Origin: Mugil cephalus
Lineage: Eukaryota; Chordata; Actinopteri; Mugiliformes; Mugilidae
Reading direction: 5' to 3'
Assembly (NCBI RefSeq): GCF_022458985.1
Contig: NC_061783.1
Span: 1-64,000, forward strand
Length of the DNA: 64,000 nt
Position 1 is the stretch's first letter. Each line of letters starts with the position of its first letter. Positions 1 through 11,699 of the stretch are shown here, in pieces. The position numbers and the translations under genes were made by a program. The notes under the pieces were generated by a model that saw only the letters and a program-made list of their open reading frames with translations, had not been told where the DNA came from and made no database searches.

Positions 1-1412
1 GCTACAGTCTAAACGCAACCATAGATCAGAGAAGGAAGTTTGAAATATTTACACATGAAACAAATAACGCATTAAGAATGGATGTGCGTAAACTAGAAAG
101 CATTACGCTTTAATGTCATGTTAAAGACCTTTGAATATAGTCGATGTAATCAAGAAAACCAGCGCGTCATAGAGAACGTATAAATGTGTTCAGTCCTGTG
201 CTTCACAGCTCCCTCACTAACGGACAAGACGCATCAGACGCGCATCGTCTCCAAACGTAAAATTCATGAATTGGTGAGTTCAAGTAAATTATAGAATTAC
301 AGGAATATACTACTGGTATGATACTAATACTGTAGGCATATTATAATCTGGCATATTGAAAGCATATGCATGTGTATTTCATTGTGCGTGCTTGGTTAAT
401 GGAGCTGGCTGGTTTTAAGGTGTGCGTTAGCATTTATGGATGTATGGATTTATGGAACATTAAATGATTAGGCATCACCAACAGATGGCGCTGCCCTCAC
501 AGAAACAGCAGTAGACGTTTCTTTCCCCCTCAGACAGGGCCGGCCCGCGGCATAGGCAGTATAGGCAAATGCTAATGGCGCTGTCCATGATGTGGAGAAG
601 AAAAAAAAGCGCAACTTATATTTTTCATTGTTATTTTTATACTAAAACTAATTGATACTATTATTTCTTATTATGAAAAGAATAAGCCCACACTAGTTTG
701 GTACTGCATAGCAAAGCCTATTAAATAATAATAATAATAATAATAATACCTCATTAAGCCCTATTAAGCAGGTGTTTACATCTGTCTGCATTTTTATTTT
801 CATTTATTATTGGTTAACGTTTGCTCTGCTTGTAATGGTCAGTCAAAATGATATTCCTTCATATAATAGAGTTTTAAGTTTAAGTTATATAAGTTATATA
901 AGAATCGTTTATTGTTACAGTTCATTTTGTCTAAAGTGTGTTTATAGTGTTAAACTTTACATCAAAGTGCTCACTGTGTATGTTAATTCTTCATACCTCA
1001 GCATTCCCATATGTTATATTATACTGCAGTTTGCTGCTTCTTTGAATTCTGATCAGCATTGCACTGTAATGATAATAAGATTGAATCTAATATAATTTGC
1101 ATCTCAGACAAAAATTGCCTTGTATATTATACAGTGGGGGTAAGTATTAGTAATAAGTATTTGATCCCCTGCTGAATTTGTAAGTTTGCCCACTTCCATA
1201 GAAATGATCAGACTCTGGTTTTTATGGTTGTTTACTGGTTATGGGTATAGACAGAATATCAATCGAAAATGCATAAAAAACACACAATCTAAAAGTTATA
1301 AATTGTTATGTATTTTATTAAGGGAAATAAGTATTTGATCCCCAAGCACAACACAAGTCAGTACTTTGTAGAGAAACCTTTGTTGGCAAGCACAGCGATG
1401 AGACGTTTTCTT
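1..1412. repeat. Copy 1 of a 1.3-kb duplicated segment
   Basis: This stretch recurs almost base for base at 20142-21412. The main difference is a block of about 150 bases (about 55-206) present here and absent from the second copy, plus a few substitutions and one-base indels. It contains no convincing gene: the 107-residue ORF at 772-1095 is AT-rich, low in information and identical in both copies. It includes a short (AAT)n run near 726-748 and a GC-rich patch near 538-560 resembling a hAT-type transposon end. It ends in a Tc1-like fragment. Copy 1 continues into unique sequence at about 1404, whereas copy 2 runs into an N gap. Confidence 0.95.
1130..1410. mobile_element. Tc1/mariner-like terminal fragment
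   Basis: It begins with TACAGTGGGGG and contains the repeated phrase AAATAAGTATTTGATCCCC (near 1154 and 1324), which is characteristic of the terminal inverted-repeat region of a widespread fish Tc1-like transposon. Only one end is visible and no transposase remains. The same fragment is present in the duplicate copy at 21128-21412. The family assignment is from recognition of the terminal sequence, not from a search. Confidence 0.7.
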
Positions 1413-2489
1413 TTTAGTTGGTCACCAGGTTTGCACACAGCGCAGCTATGACATAATGTAAGACACACATTGCAAGATGAATTTGTGCCATAGAACAAAC
1501 TGTATGAAACAGCTGGCTAGAGCAGACTAGTTAGTGCATTAACAATAGATAAAGAAATTACATACCACGGTGGACTATGCATCACCATATCAGAGTGGTG
1601 AATTAAACATCGTAATCGGTTGTTTAATACTAATATACAGAGTGTGTATAGCAATCTACAATTTTGGAGAAACTCAAAAGCATAAATTCTAAATAATTTA
1701 CATTTTAAGTTGCAGCTATTTAGAAGGTTACTGTTTTAGTATAGAATTGAGTAGATCCAAACCAGTAACTGGATTTAATTGAAACAAGTAACCAGTATCA
1801 TGTTCAATTTATCCAATTTATAATAAAAAACAATTTCATTAAAATCAGTTCAGAATTCAGAGTTATGACGTAAATATAAAACAAGTTAGTCCATGCCGTT
1901 AGCGGTTTTAGCTAGAAAGTTAGCTCAGGTAGCGTTAGCTCGTGCTCGGCTGCAACAGTGTATACAACAAATACACACTGAAACATGGATCATTTTTAAA
2001 ACGTATGTGACTAAAAAACACGAGATATTCGATACAACTTTACCTGCAATGAAATACGAATTCAAAACGTCTCGGACGAGGTAGCTCTGTAACGTTCCCT
2101 CCAGAGAGCCGTACTGTTGTTCTTCTTTGTGTTCGCTACTGCACATGTCCAACTTTCAACCGACACGATAAAAACGTGAGACGTCTCACTTCTTAAAAAT
2201 CAAGTGAATGTGAATCTCACTTAGATTCTGAATAAAACACGCTGTTTTTCAGAGATGGAAATGGCCATGGAGTGTGCCATCTCTCATCTTCGTTTAAACT
2301 TTAATGTTTGCTGCGCAGTAAGGTAAACTAGCAAGACAGCCTGATCACTGCTGAACCACAGACTGCTACCATTTCCAAAACAGGGATTGATGGCAGAAAT
2401 TAATTTTATGTAACTGAACATTAAAAATCCTGGATTTGGTAATCCCTAGTCTTGTGATCACCATGAGGCAAACAGCAGAGACGCCAGAC
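1413..2489. other. No gene recognised
   Basis: AT-rich DNA without a convincing coding region. The short overlapping ORFs at 1893-2084 (+) and 1925-2152 (-) show no family resemblance. The stretch near 1890-1950 repeats GTTAGC-type words often seen in fish promoters and repeats, but nothing more can be supported. Confidence 0.4.
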
Positions 2490-2865
2490 AGTCACTATCT
2501 GATGAGTTTTTGTCAAAATCTGTTGAAACTTAAGGCTTTCCTCTAAACAAGATATATTTTCTTAAATCAAGTGAGTCTAATTCCTGAAACAAGATGATTT
2601 ATCTTTTGCAAATAACACGGCAGCTTAAAAACCTTTTCAAATGTCAAAAAAGCTTGTTTCATACGACATATGACTCAAAACAAGAGGTTTTCGAGACTTT
2701 TTCACTTAACAAGATATTCAAGATGTATTGTCTTAAATCAAGTCCCTATATCTTGCTGAAATGGTACTCGTTAGGCAGTTGTGTCTTATATTAATTGTAA
2801 TGAGATATTTGACTAGAAATGAGACAAATATACCTGGTAAGATTTGTATTTTTTGCAGTGTGCTG
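2490..2865. mobile_element. Possible hAT-type MITE
   Basis: This AT-rich block contains repeated phrases of the form CTTAAATCAAGT and AACAAGAT (near 2561, 2594, 2725) and ends near 2855-2862 in TTTTTTGCAGTGTG. That end matches the CACTGCAAAAA terminal repeat of common fish hAT-type miniature elements. A clear left terminus was not identified, so the borders are approximate. It has no coding capacity: the 66-residue ORF inside it is a by-product of low stop density. Confidence 0.4.
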
Positions 2866-2919
2866 GAAGATGTAGCTACAAAAATGTCAGGAAAAGCGTA
2901 CGAGAACAGCTGAACTTTA

Positions 2920-3229
2920 TTTGGGGTTGATCAGAGGCACTTTAAATGGTGACAGGCGTGTGCTGACTCCAATTTAACATGAGTTTGAATGTAATTGGTT
3001 AAATCTAAACACAGCCACATCCCCAGTTGTAAAAGGGTGTGCACATTTATGCAAACACATTATCTCAGTTATTTATTTTTACGTCACTTCCCTGGAAGAT
3101 TTCTGTTTGATTTTCAATTGCGTTGTACAGGTTATAGGTCACATTAAAGTTGCGAAATTATTTGTCCTGCTGTCATGTTTTTACATGGCATTTAAACAGG
3201 GGTGTGTAGACTTTTTTATATCCACTGTA
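2920..3229. mobile_element. Tc1/mariner-like 3' fragment
   Basis: The segment runs from a phrase beginning GAACTTTATTTGGGGTTGAT to a terminus GGGGTGTGTAGAC followed by TATATCCACTGTA at 3200-3229, ending in a TA. This is the recognisable non-coding 3' part and terminal repeat of an abundant teleost Tc1-like transposon. The transposase and the opposite end are missing, so it is a truncated dead copy. The family call is from recognition of the terminal sequence. Confidence 0.7.
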
Positions 3230-4335
3230 TTCTTTCTGTCATACAATTTACTTTGATTTAAGACTATTTTGTTATTGGTCTGGGATGGCAATGCTTGGAT
3301 ATTAAAATACTTTTGTTATAATTTCATTGTTAAATCATAATAGAATTTGTGTTTGTGAAACTGCTCATGGCATTATTTTGAGGTGTGTGTGTGTGTGTTT
3401 TTTTTACAACCAGAAACACAGGTTGCTGTCGTGTTTTGCAAAACTGTCTGCAAACAGATTGTGTCTTTGCTGTTGAGTCATGTAGTTCAGGAGTTCTGCT
3501 CTGTGAAGCATGATATGTTTCCACCCACAATCATAGAATTGCACAGGCTCCTTTTGTTATGAGGCTTGTATTGTGAAATGTTGAAGTTTTCAAATGTGCG
3601 TAAACGCCCTAAAAAAGATAATTATAGGCTTCATTTGCTGAAAGTTTACTGGCAACTTCATTTCAACATAAATTTATACAGTGACATTTCATTCATATAC
3701 ATAAGAATAGTTGATCTGATCTGTTCATATGTTTAGGAGATGACATGATAATCACCAACTAAGTCTAGATACACACATATTCACCAAATTCTGTATCTTG
3801 TTAATTGTTTGGCTGCAAATGACATAGTGGCATAATGACACAGTAACTTCTTGAGAGAAACAAAAAACCAGGAAAGTATAATTCCTCAATGCTACAATAA
3901 ACAATAGCTAAATATCGAAAGAGAAAAAAGGTTTCACTGTTCAGTATTAACAGTCTATAAGAGCTACATTTGAAAATTCAGCACACACACCTTAAGGTCA
4001 ATATATTGTAACCTGTTTAATCTATAATCGATAATGACTGTCCTTTTTGTAGGCTGGTCTTTTTTACAATGATTTTCCATTTTTTCAACATGTAACATGT
4101 GATGTGATATTTCATTGCCAGCACTTATTTTGATGTGTAATTTTTCCATAATGAATAGAAAGAGGATATACAACGCACAAACTGGAGATTTCTACAAGTA
4201 AAGAGTTCACAGTTTTTTATTGTTTAAACACAATACCTTTTACAGTGAAATTCATGGTCCATAAGATTTTCTACCCTTATGTGTAGGCTTACATCCTATC
4301 TTTTGATCCAGTAGAGCAGGTTGTGATCGTTAAAC
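3230..4335. other. No gene recognised
   Basis: AT-rich intergenic DNA with a short (TG)n run at about 3384-3398. The minus-strand ORFs at 3330-3530 and 3964-4173 show no domain or splice context and are not called. Confidence 0.4.
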
Positions 4336-5335
4336 TTAAGCTCGTACGTAAGCACGTAAGATCATGCACAGCTCAATGGCTTCCTCTGGAGAGGTGGGTG
4401 GATGAAGACTGTTTTCTGCCATGACAAAGCAGCAAATGTCAAACACTGTATCATCACAGGGATACGGTCCTCTCTGAAGGCATACCACTCTGCAGACTTC
4501 TGTGTTATGTTGGGATACCTCTTTCAGGTACTCTCTGGCACCAAAAAGCTGGGGTAGGGTGTACATCACCACTGGGCACCCACCTGGAGACACAGCATTT
4601 CTGCATGGGCGAATTCTGTGAGTGTTCCAGAGGTGAACAACTTCCTGCAGTTCTCTCTAAAGATAAATAAAAATAGAAAATGAGAAAATCAGTTCACACA
4701 TGATCATTAAACTACCTGGTAATGTAGTTTAAATCAGATTTTCATATGGTAAGTACTTCGGATATACAGTAGTGTACTTCTGATAATACTGTCCTTTTAT
4801 TTTAGTAAGGTTTTGAATAGGCCTATATAGCCTACACGGAGTAAGCTCTTTTTCACTAATATCAGTGGGCCTATGACATTAGTACCACTCTAGCCCACTA
4901 CACAGGGTACTGCTTTCTGTGAAGTAAAATATCTGAATGCTTTAACCACTAAGCAGGCAGGTGTCACAGTATTATTCTGACATAACATGTCACTTGTGTA
5001 GCGCTTACCTCTATTATTTCAAGACATGTGAACTGAATGAGACTTTTATCCAGGAATTCAGCAGATAAGAAGTCTGAGTCTTTTAAATCTTGGAAAAAAA
5101 GTTGTCCAGCTGATTGTGCCTCAAGAACACCTGGATTTGTTCAATGTAACAGTTCTCGTTTCCGAGATCCGAACAAATTTGGGAAGCCGTTCCATTCTTT
5201 GATGACACCTCATCAATAAAGTATTGCGCGATTATCTTGGATCACTGTTTGTAGAGTAGGCATTAGACAAATATCTAATGTAAGTATTGTAAAAATCATT
5301 CTCGCATGTATGAGACTGTGTTCTAAAGTCACTGC
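4336..5335 (-). pseudogene. Integrase-core family gene, internally deleted relic
   Basis: Two minus-strand exons can be read. The terminal exon (4656-4336) starts after TTTAG, opens RELQEVVHLWNTHRIRP, continues through VVMYTLPQLFGAREYL and ends VRA-stop. The exon before it (about 5244-5009, donor GAG|GTAAGC) ends FLSAEFLDKSLIQFTCLEII, and the two join in phase. This order (DKSLIQF, then a WN-H-RIRP motif, then MY-LPQL) is that of the multicopy fish protein family with a retroviral-type integrase core. Further upstream, SDLGNENCYIEQIQVFLRHN retains the region of the second catalytic acidic residue. The reading frame then breaks, and the stretch expected to hold the third catalytic acidic residue before QDLKDSD is missing. 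Another frameshift lies near 5232 after NAYSTNSDPR. I infer a dead copy. The 5' part beyond about 5335 was not recovered. Confidence 0.75.
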
Positions 5336-6723
5336 CAGAGGATTTTAATTGAGATCATCATAAATTTATCAGCAAAAACACAGTTGCAGCTTGTTTGACT
5401 GTGAAAATGGGAACAAAGTCCATCTTCATTGGCACATTTGGTTCTCTAGGATTAGTGCAGTTTTCACATGATATCCGTGTTAGTTCTGCACAGCTAGCTG
5501 ATTTTCCTGAGTGTGCTGTCCCGTAGAGACAGTGGGTGTCACTGGCTCTGGTGCAGTGCCATGTTCAGAGCTGGTGGAGCCCTGAGGAGACATGTCCAGA
5601 TATAGTAGACATAGTTTTAGGATGATGTGGATTTTAAATGTGATGGGTCAGTCAGTGAAGTCAGTGAAGACAGAGGTGCGCTCCTATCGCAACACTGCTC
5701 TAGTTTCGCCAAGCACTACATTTAACATTGAGATTTAAGATGTAGATTTAACATTTACATTTAACATTTAGTGAATGATGACGATAAAAAAGTGACTTTG
5801 AAAAATTCACACCTAATTTTTATTAGTATTTTGGAGCTTAATGTAGAAAACATTGCCTGTTATAACATGCACATCTTGACAAATGGCGCCCCAAATAATT
5901 ATGCCTTATGAATGTGTAACATGACTGCATAAAATATTAACATTACAGTGTATGATATGAAGATATACAGAAAGACAAAGAACATCAGAACAGTGTTCTT
6001 CTTCAGCATTAACATCTGTTCTGCTTCTACCAGTGGTCTCAACATCTGAATGTCTCACCTGACTGTGACTTATATCTCCTGAGTGGTTCGCCACACCTTG
6101 AGAAGTGATATTCACTTGCTCAAGGTAGATCAGTCAGTCGTCCACGCCAGGATGAGGGACTAACCCACCCTACACAAAAACCCTAACAACATTTTGTGCA
6201 TAGTTTTACCCACAGGTCAGTCAAAGCAGAGAAATAGGTTGGACAGCAAGCAAGATCAGCACTGTCATGCCAGACTTTAGATTTAGATTGAGAACAGTTT
6301 GAAGGAAACTCAGATGTCTGCTGGTTCAAAGCTTGTAAGATCACCTTGTTTCTAAATCGCCACTTAAGGGGAAAAAAAAAAAAAACTTATAAAGGACTTA
6401 AAATATTACGGTTAGAATTAACAATGGTACAGTACAGACACTATAAGAACTGTGCAATAATGCAAAGTAAATCAATTCCATTTATTAGTCAAAAATCAAT
6501 ATTAGAGCCCAGGGTGCAAGGAAACAGTTACACCAATGTGAATATCTTGCATGACAACTCTTTTTTTGTTTTCTTTTTTTTTCTTCGCATCGTTACTTGT
6601 AGTCTTTAAATCTTATGTCAGTTTTCAGAACAATTGAATAAAACACAAAAACTCTTTTTTTTTTTCAACACTGGTTGTATTTAAATATACTTGATAGATA
6701 AACTTACAATGACTATTAATCTT
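5336..6723. other. No gene recognised
   Basis: Ordinary AT-rich DNA with A- and T-homopolymers at about 6370-6384, 6577-6590 and 6653-6665. None of the short ORFs (for example 5906-6115 minus, 6346-6609 plus) shows a recognisable domain. More decayed exons of the upstream integrase-like relic may lie in the first few hundred bases, but I could not read them. Confidence 0.35.
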
Positions 6724-6852
6724 ACATACATCAATCCGGCATAACATTATGACTACCTGATTTGGTGCATGCACTTGAATGCCAGGTCCAAAAGATGAAC
6801 ATGGCTTACTTCTCCTGTCAGTGGTCATAATGTTGTCACTGATCAGTGTATG
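6724..6852. mobile_element. Short Tc1-type MITE
   Basis: The left part reads ATCCGGCATAACATTATGAC and the right part GTGGTCATAATGTTGTCAC followed by TGATCAGTGTA. The two ends are imperfect inverted repeats of each other. This pair of ends is typical of a small non-autonomous Tc1/mariner element common in fish. There is no coding capacity between them. Confidence 0.6.
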
Positions 6853-6865
6853 AAACCTCATATAC

Positions 6866-6970
6866 TGTACCGTGGTGTGAAAAAGGGTTTGCCCCTTTCC
6901 TGATTTCATGTTTGTCACACGAAAATGTTTCAGATTGTCAAACATACTTAATTTAAGAAAAAAAGATAAC
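6866..6970. mobile_element. Tc1-like terminal fragment (GTGTGAAAAAG type)
   Basis: The sequence GTGGTGTGAAAAAGGGTTTG followed by CCCCTTTCCTGATTTC is the recognisable terminus of another fish Tc1-like family. It is followed by TTTGTCACACGAAAATGTTTC. Only this end is present. Confidence 0.6.
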
Positions 6971-6975
6971 ACTTG

Positions 6976-7125
6976 ACGTTGATGTGTGCATTGGGGAAAC
7001 TAAACAATCCATCCACAAACAGCTCAACAATGGAGAGCCAGCTCATGAGGGAATTACTCAGCAGTCCACCTCCACTTGAAAGACAAAGGACACTCCTTTG
7101 AAGCTAACACTTATCAGATATGTAA
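6976..7125 (+). pseudogene. Penelope-like GIY-YIG endonuclease relic
   Basis: The plus strand encodes a short block CIGETKQSIHKQL and then, after a frameshift, VHLHLKDKGHSFEANT. The GETKQS-hKR-style motif followed by a HL-KGHSFE block is the conserved core of the C-terminal GIY-YIG nuclease of Penelope-like retroelements, which nicks target DNA for integration. The R and H positions expected between them are scrambled by indels. No reverse transcriptase is adjacent, so this is an isolated decayed piece. Confidence 0.55.
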
Positions 7126-7619
7126 AAAATGTGGCTAAGATTAGCACCTAAAAGGACAGCTAGATACTGTGAGAATTATTTTTTGATTAGACGTGTAATC
7201 AGTTGAGATTGTTCAAAGGACAGGTGTCAGGTGACATCAGTTGAGAATTAACATTCATGAAATCAAACAAAGAATGAGGTCCTAGATAATGGGAGCGTCA
7301 AGAGCATCAACCCCGTTTAAGTTACTTGAGGACAGAGCAAGAAGGAAACACGTAGCGAGTCTGAGAGACAAAATAGAGAACGGAGGAGGGAGTCAAAGAG
7401 CAGCAAGGGTCCAGCAGAGGAGGATGAGCGTGGAACAGAGCATGTGAGGTCTATGTCAGGGAGGAACAGGTAGGAAGAACTTTCTCCTTTTTCTAGGGCG
7501 CTGTCCCAGGGGATTGGAGGACCTGAGTGGCCATGGGTTGAGACCGACCTGTCCACCAACGATGGGAGACTTAAGCCTAAACTCCTCCCGACCTGTAGCC
7601 AACCAATCATATTCATTTT
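7126..7619. other. No gene recognised
   Basis: The minus-strand 99-residue ORF at 7317-7616 is serine- and leucine-rich with no recognisable motif. A chance ORF or non-coding 5' region of the LINE relic that follows are equally possible. Confidence 0.3.
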
Positions 7620-8115
7620 GTTGAAACTATTATAATGGTGTGAAACTACTGAAAATCATCCTTTTCGAGGACTCACGTGATGCAGCGATGGTAGGCGGAC
7701 GTGCCTCTGAGAGCTCCCCACAACACACAGTTTCAATTATCCTTCAACTATCTTATTTCACCCAAACTCTGAACTAAAGTCGACTCCGAGTGAGTGCATG
7801 TATACCAGATCCAAAGAAAAGCAAAAAGTTGATCAGCTCGAAAATTACAGCAGGTGTAACATCATCCGAGTCATTAACCTACCAGACGGTTGTGAAGACA
7901 CAAACCCAGTGAAGTTTTTCACTGACTGGCTCTCTTCTGGGCTCTGACAACTTCCCCAACCCCATCATCATCGAGCAGGCACACAGGGCACTCTACCCCA
8001 GACCACCGGAAGATAGCGTTTGCATTGCTCTATCCTGCAACATTGAGAATTCTCCACGACGGGCCGACGACAGTTCTTCAAAACACCTAAAGAAGCCATG
8101 TCATTCATTCATAGC
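7620..8115 (+). pseudogene. L1-type LINE ORF1 relic
   Basis: The plus strand at about 7833-7946 reads LENYSRCNIIRVINLPDG and then NPVKFFTDWLSSGL-stop. After a frame break, about 7967-8047 reads IEQAHRALYPRPPEDSV. The LENRSRR-N-R-GLPEG-type motif followed by an ERAHR-block is the hallmark of the RNA-binding ORF1 protein of vertebrate L1/Tx1-type elements. Multiple stops and frame changes show it is dead. No matching ORF2 reverse transcriptase follows; the LINE downstream belongs to another clade. Confidence 0.65.
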
Positions 8116-8739
8116 TGCATCCTGAAGGTGAGGACGAACATGAGTAAAAGTTGACTGCTGGTGATGCGTTCCAGGTGGTACGGGACATTTAAGTTTCACT
8201 GGACATTTTTGATTGGTTAGTGTAACCTACCTTTATATAGTAGTCATAACCTCGCTTATATTTTCGTTCCACTATAGTCGTTGAGAGCATTTTAGATACA
8301 ACAGCTAATAACGCAAATGCTGTAATTTAATTTTAACCTGACCCATCTTACCTTACTACAACATTGTTCGTATACACTGCTTGACCATTGTTCTCTTTGT
8401 TCTCACTGTTCTCAGCTCTATTTTCCTTTGGTCTAAATACGTTCCAAAATTAGTTCTGGATGATTGCCTTATTTTGGATTACTACCGAGTTAATACAACA
8501 GGCCTTCAGCCACCCCTTACAGAAAGAAAAAGAATCTGAGAGAGTTAGGCACGTCTTTTCATCATCATTCAATCATCCTTTTCTGGGACATTGGCCAAGG
8601 TTGAAGGTTGACTGAATTGGCCCATGCACATGAATTTCTATATTCCAAACATATTTGAATATTTAGAGCAACTGATGTAGAGCAACTAGTCGTCAAATGA
8701 TGACCTTTTTATTTACCACGTGAACTGAGCTGGACCACC

Positions 8740-9700
8740 TGAAACCAGAACACCTACGCTAGGATCTTGTTTATTGATTTTAGCTCAGCGTCTAACACCA
8801 TCTTTCCACAACAGCTTATCTGTTGCCGCTTGGTGTGGATCCAGGAATGTGTAGGTGGTTCACAGACTTACTGACAGGAAGGCGGCAGGCAGCCAGGGTT
8901 GGCAGAACAACATGTAGACATTAAGTACTGTCATTAGACTCATTACTGATGGTGACGAGTCGGCGTACAGGAAGAAGGTGGAGCAGTTGGTAGACAGGTC
9001 TCGGTAAACAACCTTGCCTTAAACGTTGCCAAAACAAAGGAGATGTAGATAGATTTCAGGAGGGCTGGTCACCAGCACCATCTCCCTCTGAACATCAACA
9101 ACTCTGAGGTGGAGAGGGTGCACAACACCAAATTCCTGGGGGTCCTTCTGACTGACAAGCTAACCTCCAGAGTCAACACTAGAGCTGTCATTAAGAAGGC
9201 CCAACAACAACTTCACTCTCTCCACAGACTGAAAAAGGTCAACCTTCCGGTTCCTGCCCTGACCATGTTTTACAGAGGCACCATTGAGACTGTTCTCACA
9301 TACTGCATTTCATCCTGGTTTGGCAGCAGCACAGAAGAAGATAGGCACAATCTAAACAGGGTGGTGAGAACAGCAGAGGAAGTCATTGCTGGGTCACTGC
9401 CACATCTGCCGGACATCTACAGATCCCATTGTGTGCGCAGAGCAGAGGGAATTCTAAAGGACCTCACACATCCCTCTCACAGCAGAACTCCAAGAACTCC
9501 GCTGCAGCCTGCACACACATTAGAGGCCCATTGGCTTGTCAGTCTAAAAAATACCTGGCCCAGTGGTCCTATGATAGGCTACAGAGGCCCAGGAGTCCCA
9601 CCCACGCTGGTTCTTGACCTGAGTACAAGAGATACTGAGTACAAGTTCTGTTTACTGTTTTTTGCAGGTCATGAATTTGGTGAGGAGTGGAGCTCGCTGG
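8740..9700 (+). pseudogene. CR1/L2-like LINE reverse-transcriptase relic
   Basis: At about 8752-8822 the frame reads ARILFIDFSSASNTIFPQ, which contains the first catalytic aspartate block of a jockey/CR1-type reverse transcriptase. The segment that should carry the FADD motif is deleted between about 8900 and 8945. From about 8945 the thumb region is readable (DESAYRKKVEQLVD, then NNLALNVAKTKEM). From 9109 a long frame reads VHNTKFLGVLLTDKLTS, AQQQLHSLHRLKK, FYRGTIETVLTYCISSWFG and DIYRSHCVRRAEGILKD. This order is typical of abundant fish LINEs of the L2/CR1 group. Stops, the catalytic deletion and missing 5' half make it inactive. An (ATTG)n run 400 bases downstream is probably the element's 3' tail. 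Confidence 0.75.
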
Positions 9701-10102
9701 CTGCTGATGAGGAAGTAGGGCAATACATACATGTGCACATACATGTATATGAGAATGCATATCTATTCAGACCTGTAATTCATGCCTTATACTTTTTCCA
9801 CACATCTATGGATATTTTTTTTTCAATTTTCTATTTATGGTTTCATAATGACTGAGTCACTGTTAAAACAAATGAGCAACTTTAATGCTGCTACTGTCTG
9901 TAATATGTTTCTATTTAGATTATTTGTCAGGATATTTTGTTATTATTGTCCAAGTCTGGTTTTAACTAATGCTGGGCTTACATTAAAAAGATTTTCACAG
10001 TCACAGACTAAAAACTGAAAGGGTAGCATAAGGGTTCTTCCGGTTAGTCTCGTCCCACCCCTAGTCATGACATACCTCTGTTGTGATTTGACTCTATAAT
10101 GA

Positions 10103-10107
10103 ATAAA

Positions 10108-10160
<53 letters not shown>
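10103..10160. repeat. (ATTG)n microsatellite, probable LINE 3' tail
   Basis: About fourteen ATTG units follow an AATAAAG at about 10101. CR1/L2-group elements commonly end in short tandem repeats of this kind, so it probably marks the 3' terminus of the LINE relic at 8740-9700. The serial NQSI ORF on the opposite strand is an artefact of this repeat. Confidence 0.85.
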
Positions 10161-10891
10161 CTATAGCTGTCAATTTTAGTCTGCTTTATTTGTTAACTGC
10201 TATCAAGGAATATGACTCTCCTTTCTGGTATGCATGAGAGAAGACGCCATGAGATTTGTGGACTTCTACGTGGTGTCTGCTGATAATGTAGTGGGCTGGT
10301 CTGGACAGAAAATGCCAGGGCTGAATTTTTGTCCCAGTCCACCCCTGTATAAAACTATAAAATCTGTATATAAACAATTTTGTCTCTGAACAGACTAGAT
10401 ATGATCTGCAACAAACATTGGAATTCTGAATGGGGCACGTCGTCAGGTGCCGTGAATCTTATGCAGACATCACTCATGATCCGAAAGCTCCTGAATCAAG
10501 GTGAGGACTCTTGGGTTCATATGAAAATGGGACTTTTTAGTCTCCACTTTAGTGCCCTTCTCTGGGTTGATGGAGATAAAACACCTTGGGAAATAGAAGA
10601 AAAACAGACAACTTTGTTAATAATAATAAAATTGGACCATAGCAGTTACAATCTTGGAGATTTTCATTTAAATAAATAAATGTTGCTGAATGAGTTATCA
10701 ATGGTGACTGAGACTATGATCCTTTGATGAAAACCCTTGCATTTACAGTATTGTTGACTTTCATAGAAAAAAAGACAAATCACAATACAAAGCACTCACT
10801 CTGGTAATATGTTTTTTAGCAGGAGTTATTCAGATTTGTTTCACCTCAATACAATGCAAATTAGATTTAAAGCCAATCCAAAGAGACATAC
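10161..10891. other. No gene recognised
   Basis: Unremarkable AT-rich DNA. The 99-residue plus-strand ORF at 10380-10679 has no recognisable motif or splice context. Confidence 0.35.
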
Positions 10892-11057
10892 CTCTGAATA
10901 AACTCCAGGGTAGACGTCTGCTCTGATGGTTAATGGACATTAAAGCAATAATAGCTCCCAAACACCATGTAGATGGCAGAAATGTTGGAAAGGGATGTTG
11001 TCCTGTATGATAATTCGATCCAGAGAATGTACCGTTGTGAGGAAAAGCAGGACCATC
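10892..11057 (-). pseudogene. Decayed exon of a multicopy fish ORF family (STLEFIQR type)
   Basis: On the minus strand an exon-like block follows TTTTTCAG and ends CAGAG|GTATGT. It reads IYMVFGSYYCFNVH, an in-frame stop, then PSEQTSTLEFIQR. The SYY-FN--YP-E--STLEFIQR pattern ending at a phase-2 donor is one I recognise from many uncharacterised teleost proteins. A second copy lies at 31192-31343 on the plus strand. The stop codon in place of the usual tyrosine makes this copy non-functional. The biochemical role of the family is not known to me. Confidence 0.5.
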
Positions 11058-11494
11058 CTGAAAAAGAACAGAAAACAAAAACAAAACATAATACAAACAA
11101 AGTTGAAGACAAGACTTTATTTTCCTATTTTCACAAAACGTTTAAATGTTTAAAGGCTGATACGCCACCCCTATGAGAAATTTAGTCAATCACCGTATTC
11201 CCTAGAGTTGGATAAGTGAGAAAAAACGTGTGAATGTGAATGTGCTAATGACAAATTTATATTGAAAATCATTACCATTGTATTTAAAATGTACTAGAAA
11301 TTTCCAATTATCCAATTATATTAATGAGAAAAAAAACAGGTAAATTAACAGCTGTGACTGGTTAAGTATTTTACAAAATATTATCCTAAATTAAACATCA
11401 CTTCATTGTTTATCTATTTACATATTTTTGTGTTGTGATTTCACAGCACTTAACTATTAATTTTATTTATTTATTTTACAATGTAGACATCATG

Positions 11495-11690
11495 CCAAGA
11501 TCCAAAGAAATTCTGAAGCCATTTCTAAAGCCTTGGGACTAAGCTTTGAGAGCCATTATCCACAAATGGTGAAATTGTGGAAAAGTGGTAAATCTTTTCA
11601 AGAGCGGTCGGCCGATCAAAATGACCCCACAATTCATCCAAGAGGCTACAAAAGCATCGGTGTAGATGGGGATGCTCAGGACACGCCCTG
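11495..11690 (+). pseudogene. Tc1-like transposase N-terminal relic
   Basis: The DNA reads like a scrambled copy of a Tc1-family transposase start: a block encoding MPRSKEI at 11501, then ISKALGL (about 11521-11540), a GAGAGCCATTATCCACAAATGG phrase split by small indels, then RSADQND in place of the GRP-K-T linker, then a IQEATKA-like block near 11634-11657. These belong to the paired helix-turn-helix DNA-binding region of fish Tc1 transposases. Deletions and frameshifts remove most of the domain and no DDE catalytic region follows. Confidence 0.55.
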
Positions 11691-11699
11691 CTCTACTGT

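Noticed and set aside
772..1095. 107-residue hydrophobic ORF present identically at 20770-21093
   Set aside because: Its conservation between the two places is due to the recent duplication of the whole segment, not to coding constraint. Composition is that of AT-rich non-coding DNA.
7317..7616. 99-residue minus-strand ORF
   Set aside because: Serine- and leucine-rich with no motif. It lies next to LINE and Penelope relics and has no splice context.
9943..10173. Minus-strand ORF with serial NQSI peptides
   Set aside because: A by-product of the (ATTG)n microsatellite.
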